A stretch of DNA of 64,000 nucleotides from Chitinophaga sp. LS1 (GCF_034274695.1 NZ_CP128362.1:1116001-1180000), one strand, 5' to 3'. Counted from the first letter of the stretch, positions 36,340-46,915 are shown. Numbers and translations are program-made. Notes: generated from the letters alone by a model not told the origin.

Positions 36340-39300
36340 AATTTATAACTAAAATCATCATACAAAGGTTGCAAAGTTACTACATCCTTTGCTGTCTCTT
36401 TCACTACTGTGATCGCAAATATTTTAATGTTCTTATTCTCCGGCAGCTTGATCCGCTTTGCATGTGCAGGTATAGCTATCCGATATTTAAACATATAACT
36501 ATAATTGTAGGCTTCATTCTTTGAGGGGTAAGCCAGATGCCTGTGCGATGCAAACCAAGCAATGTTGTCTTTTTTCACAAAAGGATCAGCGATACTTTTC
36601 ACCGTGATCTCATCCTGCTCAAAACGCCTATTATAATACTGACCGATATATCCCGTCCATTCCTGAATACCTACAGGTACCACATGGTCATCAATCCGGA
36701 AATCACCCACCGTATCCTTATCAGCTACTGCTAAAAGATACACGGCATTATAGTCCCCATCCGGCAACACGATTTCCTGCCCTTTACAAATTACGGCATT
36801 GCTGTCTTCATCTGCACGACTCCCCATTTTAAAGGCCACATCTTCGCTCACAATCGTATCCGGCAACAGTTCTGCAGGTAAGCTATATCTGCCTTTCAGG
36901 TTACCATCGTCCCTGTTATTGTCATAGCTGAATGCATCTACATTAAAAGGTAGTGACACAGGCGCCTGTGCCACTACGCTCTTAACTGCTACAGTTGGAG
37001 CAAATTTTACAGCAAAGGATTTGATAGCATCATGTCCCATATCAAAAAATACATGCTGCCCATCAAACTTTGCTGGTCCAATCCGCTTTTCCTGGCCATT
37101 CACTTCGTAAGCATCTGCGATACCTGCAGAAAACTGTACAGTGACGCCATGTGTATCGATACCCAGCAGCTCGTTTAATCTCACGATATAATAATCATCA
37201 GAATGTTCCATTTTCTTGAACGCCATCAGGCCAATCTGTGGCGTACTAATTGTCAGCATAGCAACCTGTTTGCCATCTTTACCTGCATGCGCATCTGTTT
37301 CAAATGCCATTAAAGGTTGATTCAAAGCCTGTCCCTGCCAGGGAGTCAACCCTTTACGCCAATCGCCGGCATGTGCATAAATGCCATATTTAAATGCATG
37401 CCTGCCCCAATCCTGCGTACCCTGCACGACATAACGCTTATCAGGTTTAGGTGTGAACAACAGTGTCAAACGCAGGGTCGTATCATTCGGCTTATCTGAT
37501 CCATACTTACAATCTTCCAGTATCGATACCCCGAATTGCCCACTCTTATCTGTCTGATCAAACCACTGATTGGAAGGCGCTTCGTAAGCCTTTTCATTGT
37601 TTCGGGGTCTTGCAATCGTGCCAACGCCCATGTTGTAGGTAGTGCTATCATTCACAGCTGTGAGTGGAAATGCCGCCTTCAGACTCACTCCTTTCGATTG
37701 CCAATCCAGCAGGTTATCAATCTCCAAACGTTTGCTTCCAGCGGCAAGACTCAAAATCTGGGTAATTTGTGAGCCCAATCCTTTACGGCTCACGGCTACC
37801 GCTATGCGCAATGGACCATTTTCCACCACGCGCAGTGTAGCTGATTTGTCCAGGTGATCAAATGGTGGTTTTTGACGCTCATCCCAGTCCATATTCCATG
37901 CGGGCCAGGTATAAGATTTTTCTGATTGAAAATCGAGTACAGCAGGGTTACTTAACAGCTCATGATTTGTAACCTTATCATAGATGCTGGCAATATTCCC
38001 ATCTGCACTGATCTGAACCTTATAAAACTCATTTTCTAATGAATGATCGGTAACTTTCAAACCGGAGGTCACTTTTGTAACCTGGCTTCTTACATCATAC
38101 ACGGCCAATCCAACAGATGGCACCTTTGCCTGAAAGATGAATTTCAATGTGTGATCAGACACCTGCAATACCTGACTTTTAACAGGTACACCATCAGGAC
38201 CATACACTGTAATCCCCTCCGGCACCTTATCAAATACTACACTAGCCGCCACTACATCCTCCCGTTCAATCGCCAATGGGTTATACACAACTACTGCCCG
38301 CCCTTTCACACGTGTATCCATCTCCTTCGCCAAAGCTTTCATTGAATTTTCCAACACAGCTGCAAACCCATTTGCCGCTACATACTCATCATTCCACGCA
38401 TATTCATACGCTTTCGGAATAGACGTACCCGGCAATACATCATGCACCTGACTACCCAATACCAACTCCCACGCATTATTCAATTTATTGAAAGGATACA
38501 CCGCCGCACCTTTATAATCTGCTACCACAGCCAGTTGTTCCGCTGCCTTCGCCAACAGTTCATTCTTCCTGTTCATCTTCTTCATGAACGCCTGTGAGGT
38601 AATAGAACCTGCACTATGCTCTGTGAGTAACAACTCTCCTTTATATGTTGGCAAATCACGCTGTATCTCCGGCGTAATGTCCTTAAAGATCTGATCAGAA
38701 GATGTCAACACTACCTTCAACTTGCTATCCGGATTATTCAAACTCCCTTCTGCATGTTTCACATCATTCTCCCTTGGTGCACCACCCTGATCACCTACAC
38801 CATAATAATGAAAGTCAAATGCATATCCTGATTTCTTCCTGTTATTCTCCAATCGCTTACTCCACCCTTCATCCAGGTCCAACCTCACCGGTACATGACT
38901 CACATATGCCCCACCATTCAATGCAGACACCAGCCCACTGCCGTCAGGACCATACCAGGTTCCAATATTAAACGGAATACCCACTGCAGAGCCCCATGTT
39001 AACTTCTGTGTAGAAAACCCGATCAAACCAGCATGACGTAGCACCGTCGGCAAACTTGCAGGGAACCCAAAACAATCCGGCAACATATAATCCTGGCTCA
39101 CGACACCAAACTCCTGCTGAAAGAAATTATTCCCATACAGCACCTGCCTCAATATTGACTCCGGTGTAGACATCACTGTCTCTGCCTCATCTACAGAAGA
39201 TCCGGACACATGCCACCTGCCTTTCGCGATATAGTATTTCACCTGTTGATATAAATCAGGATAATACTCCTTCATCATATGATAGCGACGTGAGCCGGTA

Positions 39301-39527
39301 AAATTGTAAGCATAATCCGGATACTTCTCAAACAAAGGGAAGTTCTCCGTCATGATGCTCTTAATGTATTCATTGATCACCTGGGGATAATCCCAGTTCC
39401 ATTCCGTATCCAGGTGTGAATATCCAATCGTATATAATACCTTATCTTTTGCAATGTTGTATTTAGTCTGTGCTTTTAAGCATGTAAAACACAGTACACC
39501 TGCAAAAATTAAAATCTGCTTTTTCAT
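36336..39527 (-). CDS. Alpha-mannosidase-like glycoside hydrolase, family GH38
   Basis: 1063 residues, long for the family, with a signal sequence (MKKQILIFAGVLCFTCLKA). Zinc and catalytic motifs are GYSHLDTEWNWDYPQ (His and Asp, about 35-50) and DCFGFPASLPTVLRHAG (the nucleophile Asp, about 155). A three-helix domain and large beta domains follow. The last 250 or so residues look like an additional carbohydrate-binding or beta-sandwich domain. It cleaves alpha-mannose residues, as on N-glycans or fungal mannan. It follows SusD with no intergenic bases, so it belongs to this locus. Confidence 0.9.
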   Translation of the reverse strand: MKKQILIFAGVLCFTCLKAQTKYNIAKDKVLYTIGYSHLDTEWNWDYPQVINEYIKSIMTENFPLFEKYPDYAYNFTGSRRYHMMKEYYPDLYQQVKYYIAKGRWHVSGSSVDEAETVMSTPESILRQVLYGNNFFQQEFGVVSQDYMLPDCFGFPASLPTVLRHAGLIGFSTQKLTWGSAVGIPFNIGTWYGPDGSGLVSALNGGAYVSHVPVRLDLDEGWSKRLENNRKKSGYAFDFHYYGVGDQGGAPRENDVKHAEGSLNNPDSKLKVVLTSSDQIFKDITPEIQRDLPTYKGELLLTEHSAGSITSQAFMKKMNRKNELLAKAAEQLAVVADYKGAAVYPFNKLNNAWELVLGSQVHDVLPGTSIPKAYEYAWNDEYVAANGFAAVLENSMKALAKEMDTRVKGRAVVVYNPLAIEREDVVAASVVFDKVPEGITVYGPDGVPVKSQVLQVSDHTLKFIFQAKVPSVGLAVYDVRSQVTKVTSGLKVTDHSLENEFYKVQISADGNIASIYDKVTNHELLSNPAVLDFQSEKSYTWPAWNMDWDERQKPPFDHLDKSATLRVVENGPLRIAVAVSRKGLGSQITQILSLAAGSKRLEIDNLLDWQSKGVSLKAAFPLTAVNDSTTYNMGVGTIARPRNNEKAYEAPSNQWFDQTDKSGQFGVSILEDCKYGSDKPNDTTLRLTLLFTPKPDKRYVVQGTQDWGRHAFKYGIYAHAGDWRKGLTPWQGQALNQPLMAFETDAHAGKDGKQVAMLTISTPQIGLMAFKKMEHSDDYYIVRLNELLGIDTHGVTVQFSAGIADAYEVNGQEKRIGPAKFDGQHVFFDMGHDAIKSFAVKFAPTVAVKSVVAQAPVSLPFNVDAFSYDNNRDDGNLKGRYSLPAELLPDTIVSEDVAFKMGSRADEDSNAVICKGQEIVLPDGDYNAVYLLAVADKDTVGDFRIDDHVVPVGIQEWTGYIGQYYNRRFEQDEITVKSIADPFVKKDNIAWFASHRHLAYPSKNEAYNYSYMFKYRIAIPAHAKRIKLPENKNIKIFAITVVKETAKDVVTLQPLYDDFSYKL

Positions 39528-41201
39528 TTAATATCCGTCGTTTTGTGTTAACACCGCGCCTGTATTTAAATCAATATCAGACTGCGGTATAGGAAATAAA
39601 TTCTGATGATCCAGTATCCCTACGCCAGGGTTCGAGGGATCATTATTATACTTCCTGACACGTTCTACCAGTTTTTTTAATCGCATCAATGTGAGCATCC
39701 GCCACTCCTCCGCATACAATTCTCTTGCTCTTTCATCCAGAATAAAATCGATAGTCACATCGCCTGCAGTAATGCTGGAAGCATGTGATCTGCTACGAAC
39801 TATATTGATATCATCCGCGGCCTTGCCTGCATCCCCCAGTCCTAAATAAGCTTCCGCCCTTAACAGGTAGGTCTCTGCCAGACGCATAGCATACAGGTCT
39901 TTGTGATTGTACCCACCACCAGACCTCCCAAGGTCAGTATAGTGATCTAATGGCGCAGCCACTTTCATATAATAAGGGAAGAGGTATTGTGTCGAATCTT
40001 TCAGTGGACTTGATCGGCTGGTATACAGTTTCCAGTCGATCACTTTCCCATTATAAGAAGAAGCGGGGTTGTCAAAATAGAAATGTCTCTTAACATTGGC
40101 TTCTGTATTCCTGTCATCATTCCAGTCGCCATTCCAGATGTCGTAAGCAATGTAATTGGTAGGTCTGCACCAGGCGACTGGTCTGCCCAGCGTATCACTA
40201 TAGCCGGTATAACTACCACTATACAATTCTCCCCGGATAGCTTTTACCCCATCAGGCGCATTACCTATTCTATAATAAGCAGGACCAAATGCACGTTCGC
40301 CAGAATACTGGCCACCACCGGTAGTATTAGGTTCATTCTGTATCACCCAGATGGCTTCTGTATTATTACTCAGGTTCTGGTTATCCATGGTAAACAGATC
40401 GAAGAATGCATTTTCGGTGGAAAAGATATTCAGCTGTGTACCGAACCGTGTTGTCATCAATGCATAGCCGTAATCGTTTATGACATGTGAAGCTGCATCT
40501 GCCGCTTCCTGGTATTTTTGTTGTGCCAGGTATACATCGCTTAACAAATGCCAGGCAGCACCCTGCGTCAATCTTCCGGAAGCCGCTTCGCTACCTCTCT
40601 TTGGCAGGTTGGCAGCAGCATACTCCAGATCGGATTCGATGAGGGCATAGACAGAATCCTTACCGGCTCTTACAAAATCAGTACGTGGCGTAGTAACAGG
40701 CTTTGTCAGCAAAGGCACATCACCATACATAGTTACTAAGATGCGATAACTGAATGCCCTGAAAAACCGTACTTCTGCTACATATCCTGCACGCTGCGTC
40801 TGATCCGTCCATTCAAAATTATCAATCCCTTCCAGCACCGTATTGGCCTGGTATACCAAATCAAAAGCCTTGGTCCAGTATTGCTGTGGCAGCGAACCAG
40901 TAGGTACAATCTCTGTATCCCAGTTACACAAAGTACCGCCAGCAGGGTCTTCACCATAATAGGCTTCGTCTGTACCCAACGCTACATAACAAAACATATA
41001 CTTCTCGTCCACATTACTATACCAGTTACGCCCCAGGCTATACAAGCCCACTACCCCCATTTCTACATCACTGGGCGATTCAAAAGCATTGGCTGCCGAT
41101 ACAAAATCTATCGGTTTTTCATCCAGTACCTTATTACTACAGGAAGCCATCAAGAATAAACTAACCGCTCCCAGGAAAATATTTTTACAATTCATTGTCA
41201 T
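39528..41201 (-). CDS. SusD/RagB-family glycan-binding lipoprotein
   Basis: 557 residues with lipoprotein signal (LGAVSLFLMASC, lipid Cys about 22). The SusD N-terminal region (ANAFESPSDVEMGVVGLY), TPR-like helices and the C-terminal RagB motif (DINIVRSRSHA ... ILDERARELYAEEWRM) are present. It caps its SusC partner at the cell surface and captures the glycan. It starts 5 bp after SusC and abuts GH38. Confidence 0.95.
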   Translation of the reverse strand: MTMNCKNIFLGAVSLFLMASCSNKVLDEKPIDFVSAANAFESPSDVEMGVVGLYSLGRNWYSNVDEKYMFCYVALGTDEAYYGEDPAGGTLCNWDTEIVPTGSLPQQYWTKAFDLVYQANTVLEGIDNFEWTDQTQRAGYVAEVRFFRAFSYRILVTMYGDVPLLTKPVTTPRTDFVRAGKDSVYALIESDLEYAAANLPKRGSEAASGRLTQGAAWHLLSDVYLAQQKYQEAADAASHVINDYGYALMTTRFGTQLNIFSTENAFFDLFTMDNQNLSNNTEAIWVIQNEPNTTGGGQYSGERAFGPAYYRIGNAPDGVKAIRGELYSGSYTGYSDTLGRPVAWCRPTNYIAYDIWNGDWNDDRNTEANVKRHFYFDNPASSYNGKVIDWKLYTSRSSPLKDSTQYLFPYYMKVAAPLDHYTDLGRSGGGYNHKDLYAMRLAETYLLRAEAYLGLGDAGKAADDINIVRSRSHASSITAGDVTIDFILDERARELYAEEWRMLTLMRLKKLVERVRKYNNDPSNPGVGILDHQNLFPIPQSDIDLNTGAVLTQNDGY

Positions 41202-41206
41202 CTTTT

Positions 41207-44200
41207 TTAGAAGGAAGTATTTACACCACCAATAAAGCTTCTGATCACCGGCGCCTGCACATCAGGATCCCAGCCGGACCATTTGGTCCAGGTATACAGG
41301 TTTCTGCCACTCAGATACACACGGAGGTTATTAAAACCCCACTTATTGATCAACTTGTTATTGAAATTGTAAGACAGGGTTACATCCTGCAGGCGTACAA
41401 AACTCTTATCCTGGTATACCGTAGGTGCAATCTTTGGATTGTAATACATACCTGGTGCATTATTCACAGGATTGTCCGGCCGCCAGTAGGCACGTACGTT
41501 AGGTCTGTTCAAACGATAGGCTTTGTCCGTACCGCCTGTCACCAATACGCTGGTATTGCCCGCCATATAGTAACCATTGCCACCCTGTATGGAGTTCAAA
41601 AAGATGCTCAATGAAAAACGTTTGTAGCTAAACATATTGTTGATACTAAAACGGTAATTAGCATCTGTAGAACCCAGAATTTTACGATCCCCATCTGCGG
41701 TGATCGTTGCATCTCCATTCTGGTCTTTGATTTTAAACTGACCAGGATAATAACCTGACATAATGGTTTTGTTAAACAAATCCTGCTCCTGCCAGATGCC
41801 CTGCGTTTCATAGCCGTACACGGCATTGATAGAATGCCCTACAAACCAGCCATTGCCGATATCCTTAGTCACATTATTATACAGTTTGGTAATCTTGTTT
41901 CTGTTGAGAGCGAACACAAACGCGGTAGTCCAGTTAAAGTCTTTTTGTTTGATGTTCTGTGTTTCCAGGCTTACTTCCACACCATGGTTTTTGATACCAC
42001 CGATATTATCCCATACACTTGAGTTACCTGAAATAGTAGGAATCCCTCTTTGTACCAATACATCGGTAGTAGTCGCATGATATACATCAACACTACCACT
42101 GATACGGTTATTCAGAAAACGGAAGTCCACACCCACATTTACTGATTTTGTTTTTTCCCATCCCAGGTCATCATTACCCATAGAGGCGGCATAGATCCCG
42201 ATAGCGGTGTTAGCGCCAAATACAGTATTGGTACTGCTCATTTCAGATTGGCTGTTGTAAGCGCCAATCCCCTGGTTACCGTTCGTACCGTATGACAATC
42301 TTAACTTCAGGAAGTCCAGCCATTCTGTTTTCTTCAAAAATGATTCTTCTGTCAGCACCCAACCGAGGGATACAGATGGGAAGTTGCCCCACTTCTTATT
42401 GCTACCAAAACCAGAGTAACCATCTCTTCTCACAGTCGCTGTCAGGAGGTAGCGGTCTTTAAATCCATAGTTCACTCTACCCAGAAAAGACCGGGTATAC
42501 TCCCTGGAACCTGCGCTGGAACTGGTTTGTACTTCAGCCAGTTCAAGTGCGTTATAGCCCAGTTTTTCAGAGTTAAAACCCGTACCGGAGGCGGTTGTAC
42601 TTTCGCTGGTCAGCTCCTCATCACTATGCAATAAAGTGACGTCGATATTATGTATCTTATTAAAAGTATGCTTGTAGGTAATGATATTATTGACCAGCCA
42701 TTTGGTCTGGTTTGTAATCGACTTGCCGGCACTACCATTGACCTGAGCGCCCTCTGCTACTGACTTAGGGAAGTACTGAAAATGCCTGTTGAAGATATAG
42801 TTCTTGTTGTAGTTGAACTCATATTCCAACCCTTCGATAGCAGGTATTCTCAATCTGCCTTTCAGCACCAGGTTTAAATTATCCTTAGGTTCATTATCAG
42901 TAACATACAGATGTCCCAGTGGATGATAAGCATAGGATTCACTGGCAATATATACGGGAAACTGTCCTGCTTCATTGTATTTATTCCCCAGCGGACTGGC
43001 TATAAGTGCATCATTCAGCGATGTTTCCAATCCTGAATAATCACGGTGTGTATAAGTAGGATCGAATTCGATCTTCAACCAGTCAGTAATTTTATTTTCA
43101 AATTTGGCAAAGAAAGTGAGTCGTTTGAACTGGTCATTGACGACAATCCCCTGCTGATCGGCATAAGAAGTAGATAAATAGTAGTTGGTTCTTGGTGTTT
43201 TGCCAGATACACTCAGAGAATAGGATTGAATCGGCGCATCTCTCAACACCTCATTCAGCCAGTTGATATGATAACCTGCCAGGTAATTGTTTTTTTCTTC
43301 ATCCGTTCGCTGGTAGGAAGCGACCACATCCTTGTCATTCACATCAGGTCTGACAGGTCGGTTATCTGCACTGCCAGGCCCTGTGGCATACCAGCTATAC
43401 AGATCCTGCTGATAATAATAATCCACGAGTCTGCGGGCAAATGTTTCCGCATCCATAATCTTCGTCATCTGTGTATTAGCAAGATCCTGACTACCATAGT
43501 AAGCATTCAGACTAAAAGAAGGCTTATCAGAACTACCTGTTTTTGTGGTGATCACGAGTACGCCATTTGCAGAGCGGGAACCGTATACAGCCGCAGAACT
43601 CGCATCTTTCAGTACATCGACAGCAGCGATATCATTGATGTTCAGATCGGCAGTCGTCCCATTAAAGATCACGCCATCAACAATAATGAGCGGTACATCG
43701 CTCGCAGAAAGAGAGGTCTTACCACGAATAGAAAGGCCACCTGTTTCACCTGCCATACTACCACTCTTCGCATTCAATCCGGGTGTAATACCCTGCAATG
43801 CCTGTACAAGATCAGTAGTAGCGGAGTTTTCCTTTCCCTTCATATCAATATGAGAAATAGCGCCGGTAAGGTCTTTGGCTTTTTGCGTACCATAACCGAC
43901 CACCACCAGTTCATTCAGTTTACCCATATCTTCCTGCATAGTGATAGACATATTTGTTGCCGCAACACGTTCTACAGTAACAAATCCGATATAACTAAAT
44001 ACCAGCATGGCATTGTTATAGACCTTGAGAGAGAAGTTGCCATTACCATCGGTAGTAATGCCATTATGTGTCCCTTTTTCAACAATGTTCACACCTACTA
44101 AAGGATGCCCTTTATTGTCAAGCACCTTCCCATTTGCGATTTGATCCTTTGCATGATAAATGACGATGGTGGTCTTGTAAGTTTTGAATTGGAGAGAAGT

Positions 44201-44482
44201 TTCTTTGAGAATGGACTGCAGAATGTCAGTAACACTTGTATTATTCGCCTGGTAAGAGATAGGACGTGTGTTGGATACATCTCTATCATCAAAAGTAATT
44301 CCCCAGTTACTTTTTTGTCCAATAATTTCTAAGGCCTGTGAAAGGCTGATCTTATTAAATGAGACCGATATCCGGACGTTGTCCAGTTCGTTGGCCTGGG
44401 CCTTGAGCACATGGGTAATGCTAAGGCAAAAAATACAGGCAAATAATAGTCCCTGCCTTAGCCCCCTAAGGTAATTTTCCAT
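41207..44482 (-). CDS. SusC/RagA TonB-dependent receptor with N-terminal STN signalling domain
   Basis: 1091 residues. The signal is followed by a secretin/TonB short N-terminal (STN) domain (about 35-110, VSFNKISLSQALEIIGQKSN), which contacts FecR. Then a CarboxypepD_reg-like domain (about 115-190, GKVLDNKGHPLVGVN), the plug (GYGTQKAKDLTGAI ... ALQGITPGLNAKSG ... GLSIRGKTSL) and a C-terminal barrel. It imports glycan oligomers by TonB energy and reports occupancy to the FecR/sigma pair just upstream, so the locus should be induced by its own substrate. Confidence 0.96.
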   Translation of the reverse strand: MENYLRGLRQGLLFACIFCLSITHVLKAQANELDNVRISVSFNKISLSQALEIIGQKSNWGITFDDRDVSNTRPISYQANNTSVTDILQSILKETSLQFKTYKTTIVIYHAKDQIANGKVLDNKGHPLVGVNIVEKGTHNGITTDGNGNFSLKVYNNAMLVFSYIGFVTVERVAATNMSITMQEDMGKLNELVVVGYGTQKAKDLTGAISHIDMKGKENSATTDLVQALQGITPGLNAKSGSMAGETGGLSIRGKTSLSASDVPLIIVDGVIFNGTTADLNINDIAAVDVLKDASSAAVYGSRSANGVLVITTKTGSSDKPSFSLNAYYGSQDLANTQMTKIMDAETFARRLVDYYYQQDLYSWYATGPGSADNRPVRPDVNDKDVVASYQRTDEEKNNYLAGYHINWLNEVLRDAPIQSYSLSVSGKTPRTNYYLSTSYADQQGIVVNDQFKRLTFFAKFENKITDWLKIEFDPTYTHRDYSGLETSLNDALIASPLGNKYNEAGQFPVYIASESYAYHPLGHLYVTDNEPKDNLNLVLKGRLRIPAIEGLEYEFNYNKNYIFNRHFQYFPKSVAEGAQVNGSAGKSITNQTKWLVNNIITYKHTFNKIHNIDVTLLHSDEELTSESTTASGTGFNSEKLGYNALELAEVQTSSSAGSREYTRSFLGRVNYGFKDRYLLTATVRRDGYSGFGSNKKWGNFPSVSLGWVLTEESFLKKTEWLDFLKLRLSYGTNGNQGIGAYNSQSEMSSTNTVFGANTAIGIYAASMGNDDLGWEKTKSVNVGVDFRFLNNRISGSVDVYHATTTDVLVQRGIPTISGNSSVWDNIGGIKNHGVEVSLETQNIKQKDFNWTTAFVFALNRNKITKLYNNVTKDIGNGWFVGHSINAVYGYETQGIWQEQDLFNKTIMSGYYPGQFKIKDQNGDATITADGDRKILGSTDANYRFSINNMFSYKRFSLSIFLNSIQGGNGYYMAGNTSVLVTGGTDKAYRLNRPNVRAYWRPDNPVNNAPGMYYNPKIAPTVYQDKSFVRLQDVTLSYNFNNKLINKWGFNNLRVYLSGRNLYTWTKWSGWDPDVQAPVIRSFIGGVNTSF

Positions 44483-44630
44483 AAATTTGTGCGAATTTTC
44501 TAGTGTTATTTTTTCTGTGATTTTGAAAAAGTAATTCTCAGGAATGTTAGCGGAAGTGGTACCAGCACTTCCGTTTTTTTATGCCTGGAACGACGCGATG
44601 TGTGATGTTGCCATGTAGGTCATAGTTGTG

Positions 44631-45566
44631 TTAGTTTGCGGTGATTATAATTTTATTATCTGCTTGCCGGTAAGAGATCTTATTTGTCATGCTCAGAATT
44701 TGCAGCACTTCCTCCAGGGTGGTATTAGGCTTGATGACCGCTGTAAACGTCGGCATATTGGCATTGGGATTAGCGATCACCAGGTCGGCATGATACCATC
44801 TTTCCAATTCGGAAATTACGTCTGTTAACTTCGTCTGGTGAAACTGTATTTCTCCTTTTTGCCATGCTACAATCCGGGCAGTATTTGGGATAATTTCTTT
44901 TGTATTTGCAGTAGGGAATATAGTCAGTCGCTCATGGGCAGTGAGCACATCATAGTTGGATGCACCGGTTACCCCTACAGCCACCTTTCCTTCGGTGACG
45001 GTAACGATCGGTTGTTCTGCGCCATAGGCTTTGATATCAAACGAGGTACCGAGTACCTGTGTATAATAATGATCGAACGAAACGATAAATGGCTTAGCGT
45101 CATCCTTAGTGACCGTAAAAAATGCTTCCCCCTGAAGGGTAATTTTCCGCTCTTTGAACTTCTTATCAAATGTAATAGAGGAGGCACAGTTCAGCCATAC
45201 ATGCGAGCCATCGGCAAGTAATATGTCTTTATGCTCACCAGTACCGGTAGTAATGGTTTCCCATTGTGTACCTGTAAATAAAAACTTAACAGGTATGATG
45301 AATAATAATGCAATTGCAGCCGCCCAGTACCATATTCTTCTATCTGGCTTAGTGCGCATCTTTTTAGATAATCGCGCATATCTTTCAGCGGCAAGGGTCT
45401 GATCGGGGATGACATTGTTTGGCAAAGCTTCCCATTCCGCCTGTAAGTAAGCAGAAAAGGCGGCATTGTCTTCAGTTAACAACAACTGTTCAATCAGTTG
45501 TTGCTCTTCTCTGGAACATTCACCTGAGAAGTATTTTTTCAATTGCGTCGTTGGATCAGGTTGCAC
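44631..45566 (-). CDS. FecR-type anti-sigma/sigma regulator
   Basis: 311 residues. A cytoplasmic N-terminal region (about 1-80, EEQQLIEQLLLTEDN) is followed by one membrane helix (IWYWAAAIALLFIIPVKFLF, about 79-98), then the periplasmic FecR domain with ADGSHVWLNCASSITF and VLGTSFDIKAY, and the C-terminal STN-like end. It holds the ECF sigma factor in check and releases it when the SusC STN domain signals. Positioned between the sigma gene and SusC. Confidence 0.95.
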   Translation of the reverse strand: MQPDPTTQLKKYFSGECSREEQQLIEQLLLTEDNAAFSAYLQAEWEALPNNVIPDQTLAAERYARLSKKMRTKPDRRIWYWAAAIALLFIIPVKFLFTGTQWETITTGTGEHKDILLADGSHVWLNCASSITFDKKFKERKITLQGEAFFTVTKDDAKPFIVSFDHYYTQVLGTSFDIKAYGAEQPIVTVTEGKVAVGVTGASNYDVLTAHERLTIFPTANTKEIIPNTARIVAWQKGEIQFHQTKLTDVISELERWYHADLVIANPNANMPTFTAVIKPNTTLEEVLQILSMTNKISYRQADNKIIITAN

Positions 45567-45635
45567 AAAATGTGTTTATACTATTAAATACAGTAAAAAA
45601 TAAAAAGAGGTCTATGCGGAGGAAAAATATTTTTC

Positions 45636-46238
45636 TTAGCTGATAATCACGAGGTACATGACCATCAGAACTGCGTCAAAACCGGGGTGCATGAGCAGGT
45701 ATTTCTTCAGCTGTTTGAGGGATTTAATGATCTGAAGGCGTACCGTGTCCTTAGAAATCCCCAATTCCTGGGCAATTTCTTCATAGGAGAGGCCTTCGAA
45801 CCGGCTTTTCTGGAAGATCTCTCTACAGCGGTCAGGCAGGGTGGCAAGGGCGTCGTTCAGGATGGAAACGTATTGTTTCCAGACCATATCATTTTCAGGA
45901 TTGATGTGGAAAGCGAGGTTGTCGATGGTGTCTGGGGTCAGCTGCTGGTGAGTCTTTTGCTGCTTTAAGGTGTTTAAAATGGTGTTTTTAGCGATTTTGA
46001 AGAGCAGGGCAGAGAAAGGCTTGTTTTCATCTATTTGTACCCTGTAATTCCAGACTTTTAAGAATACGTCCTGTAGGATTTCTTCGGCGATCTCCCTGGT
46101 AGGGACAATCTTAATGGCATAACGGAATACACGGTCCTGATAGCGGTAAAAGAGCTCCTGGAAAGCACTTTCCCTATCATAGTATTTAATCTCGCGTAAT
46201 AATGACTCCTCATCAAGTTGTTGATAGTTCCTTCCCAT
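45636..46238 (-). CDS. ECF RNA polymerase sigma factor of the mannosidase locus
   Basis: About 200 residues from the ATG at 46238 (MGRNYQQLDEESLLREI); a TTG at 46250 overlaps the promoter-like box and is less likely. Region 2 has YRYQDRVFRYAIKIV and EIAEEILQDVFLKVW; region 4 has LPDRCREIFQKSRFEGLSYEEIAQELGISKDTVRLQI. These are the FecI-like sigma factors of Bacteroidota, with a hydrophobic C-terminal tail. It starts the transcription unit ending at 34 kb. Confidence 0.95.
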   Translation of the reverse strand: MGRNYQQLDEESLLREIKYYDRESAFQELFYRYQDRVFRYAIKIVPTREIAEEILQDVFLKVWNYRVQIDENKPFSALLFKIAKNTILNTLKQQKTHQQLTPDTIDNLAFHINPENDMVWKQYVSILNDALATLPDRCREIFQKSRFEGLSYEEIAQELGISKDTVRLQIIKSLKQLKKYLLMHPGFDAVLMVMYLVIIS

Positions 46239-46247
46239 ATGACACTG

Positions 46248-46255
46248 CAAAATTA
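46248..46255 (-). promoter_or_regulatory. Candidate -7 box of the sigma/SusCD operon
   Basis: On the minus strand TAATTTTG is a full match to TAnnTTTG, but it lies only about 10 bp before the ATG, so the message would have almost no leader. No clear -33 element. Confidence 0.35.
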
Positions 46256-46351
46256 TAGAATGCGGACAGTAAAGGGGATTAAGGTTAGGTTAATTGTATC
46301 TCGTAGCCAAAATAGTATAATCTTTCAGTTTTTTCATACAGGGGCAAAAAA

Positions 46352-46378
46352 AACGCCCCTGCTGTTGGCAGAGGCGTT
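46352..46378 (-). terminator. Intrinsic terminator of msrB
   Basis: AACGCCTCTGC and GCAGGGGCGTT (minus strand) pair around a 5-nt loop and are followed by eight T, 22 bp after the msrB stop. Confidence 0.9.
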
Positions 46379-46399
46379 AATTATTTATCTGACCATTTG

Positions 46400-46915
46400 T
46401 CAGTGACCATCCGGTTCAAAATCCAGGGAAACGGAGTTCATGCAGAAACGCTTTCCTGTAGGTGGAGGACCATCGTCAAAGATGTGACCTAAATGTGAAT
46501 TACATCTTGCACATTCCACCTCAATACGTTGCATACCGTAGGAGTTATCTTCTTTATAGAGCACGCTATTAGGGCGGTCTGCTTCAAAGAAACTTGGCCA
46601 ACCGCAGCTGCTGGCGAACTTAGCGTCGGAGCGGAAGAGTTTATTCCCGCAAACGGCGCAGTAGTAAGTACCTTTGGTATCTGCATCCCAGTATTTACCG
46701 GTGAAAGCCCTTTCTGTAGCTTGTTCTCTGGCTACAGCATATAAATCCGCAGGCAGGATCTTTTTCCATTCCGCATTGCTGACATTCAAATGGGAAGTGT
46801 CTGTGCGCGAGTAGTACGGGTTATGCATATCTGATTTATTTTTACTTTGCTGAGCGCTGCCGGTACAACTGAAAAGCGTACATAACAGCATACTCAGGTA
46901 TAATGCGTTTCTCAT
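46400..46915 (-). CDS. msrB: Peptide methionine (R)-S-oxide reductase, exported
   Basis: 171 residues with a lipoprotein-like signal (SMLLCTLFSCTGSAQQ, lipid Cys about 18). The zinc Cys pairs are in YCAVCGNKL and CARCNSHLGH, and the catalytic Cys is in GKRFCMNSVSLDF near the C-terminus. It reduces methionine-R-sulfoxide in periplasmic or surface proteins. It has its own terminator and is independent of the neighbouring loci. Confidence 0.95.
   Translation of the reverse strand: MRNALYLSMLLCTLFSCTGSAQQSKNKSDMHNPYYSRTDTSHLNVSNAEWKKILPADLYAVAREQATERAFTGKYWDADTKGTYYCAVCGNKLFRSDAKFASSCGWPSFFEADRPNSVLYKEDNSYGMQRIEVECARCNSHLGHIFDDGPPPTGKRFCMNSVSLDFEPDGH

Noticed and set aside
43226..44101. 291-residue plus-strand open frame inside SusC
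   Set aside because: Antisense to a clearly coding SusC; composition rich in Ile/His/Arg is typical of a shadow frame.
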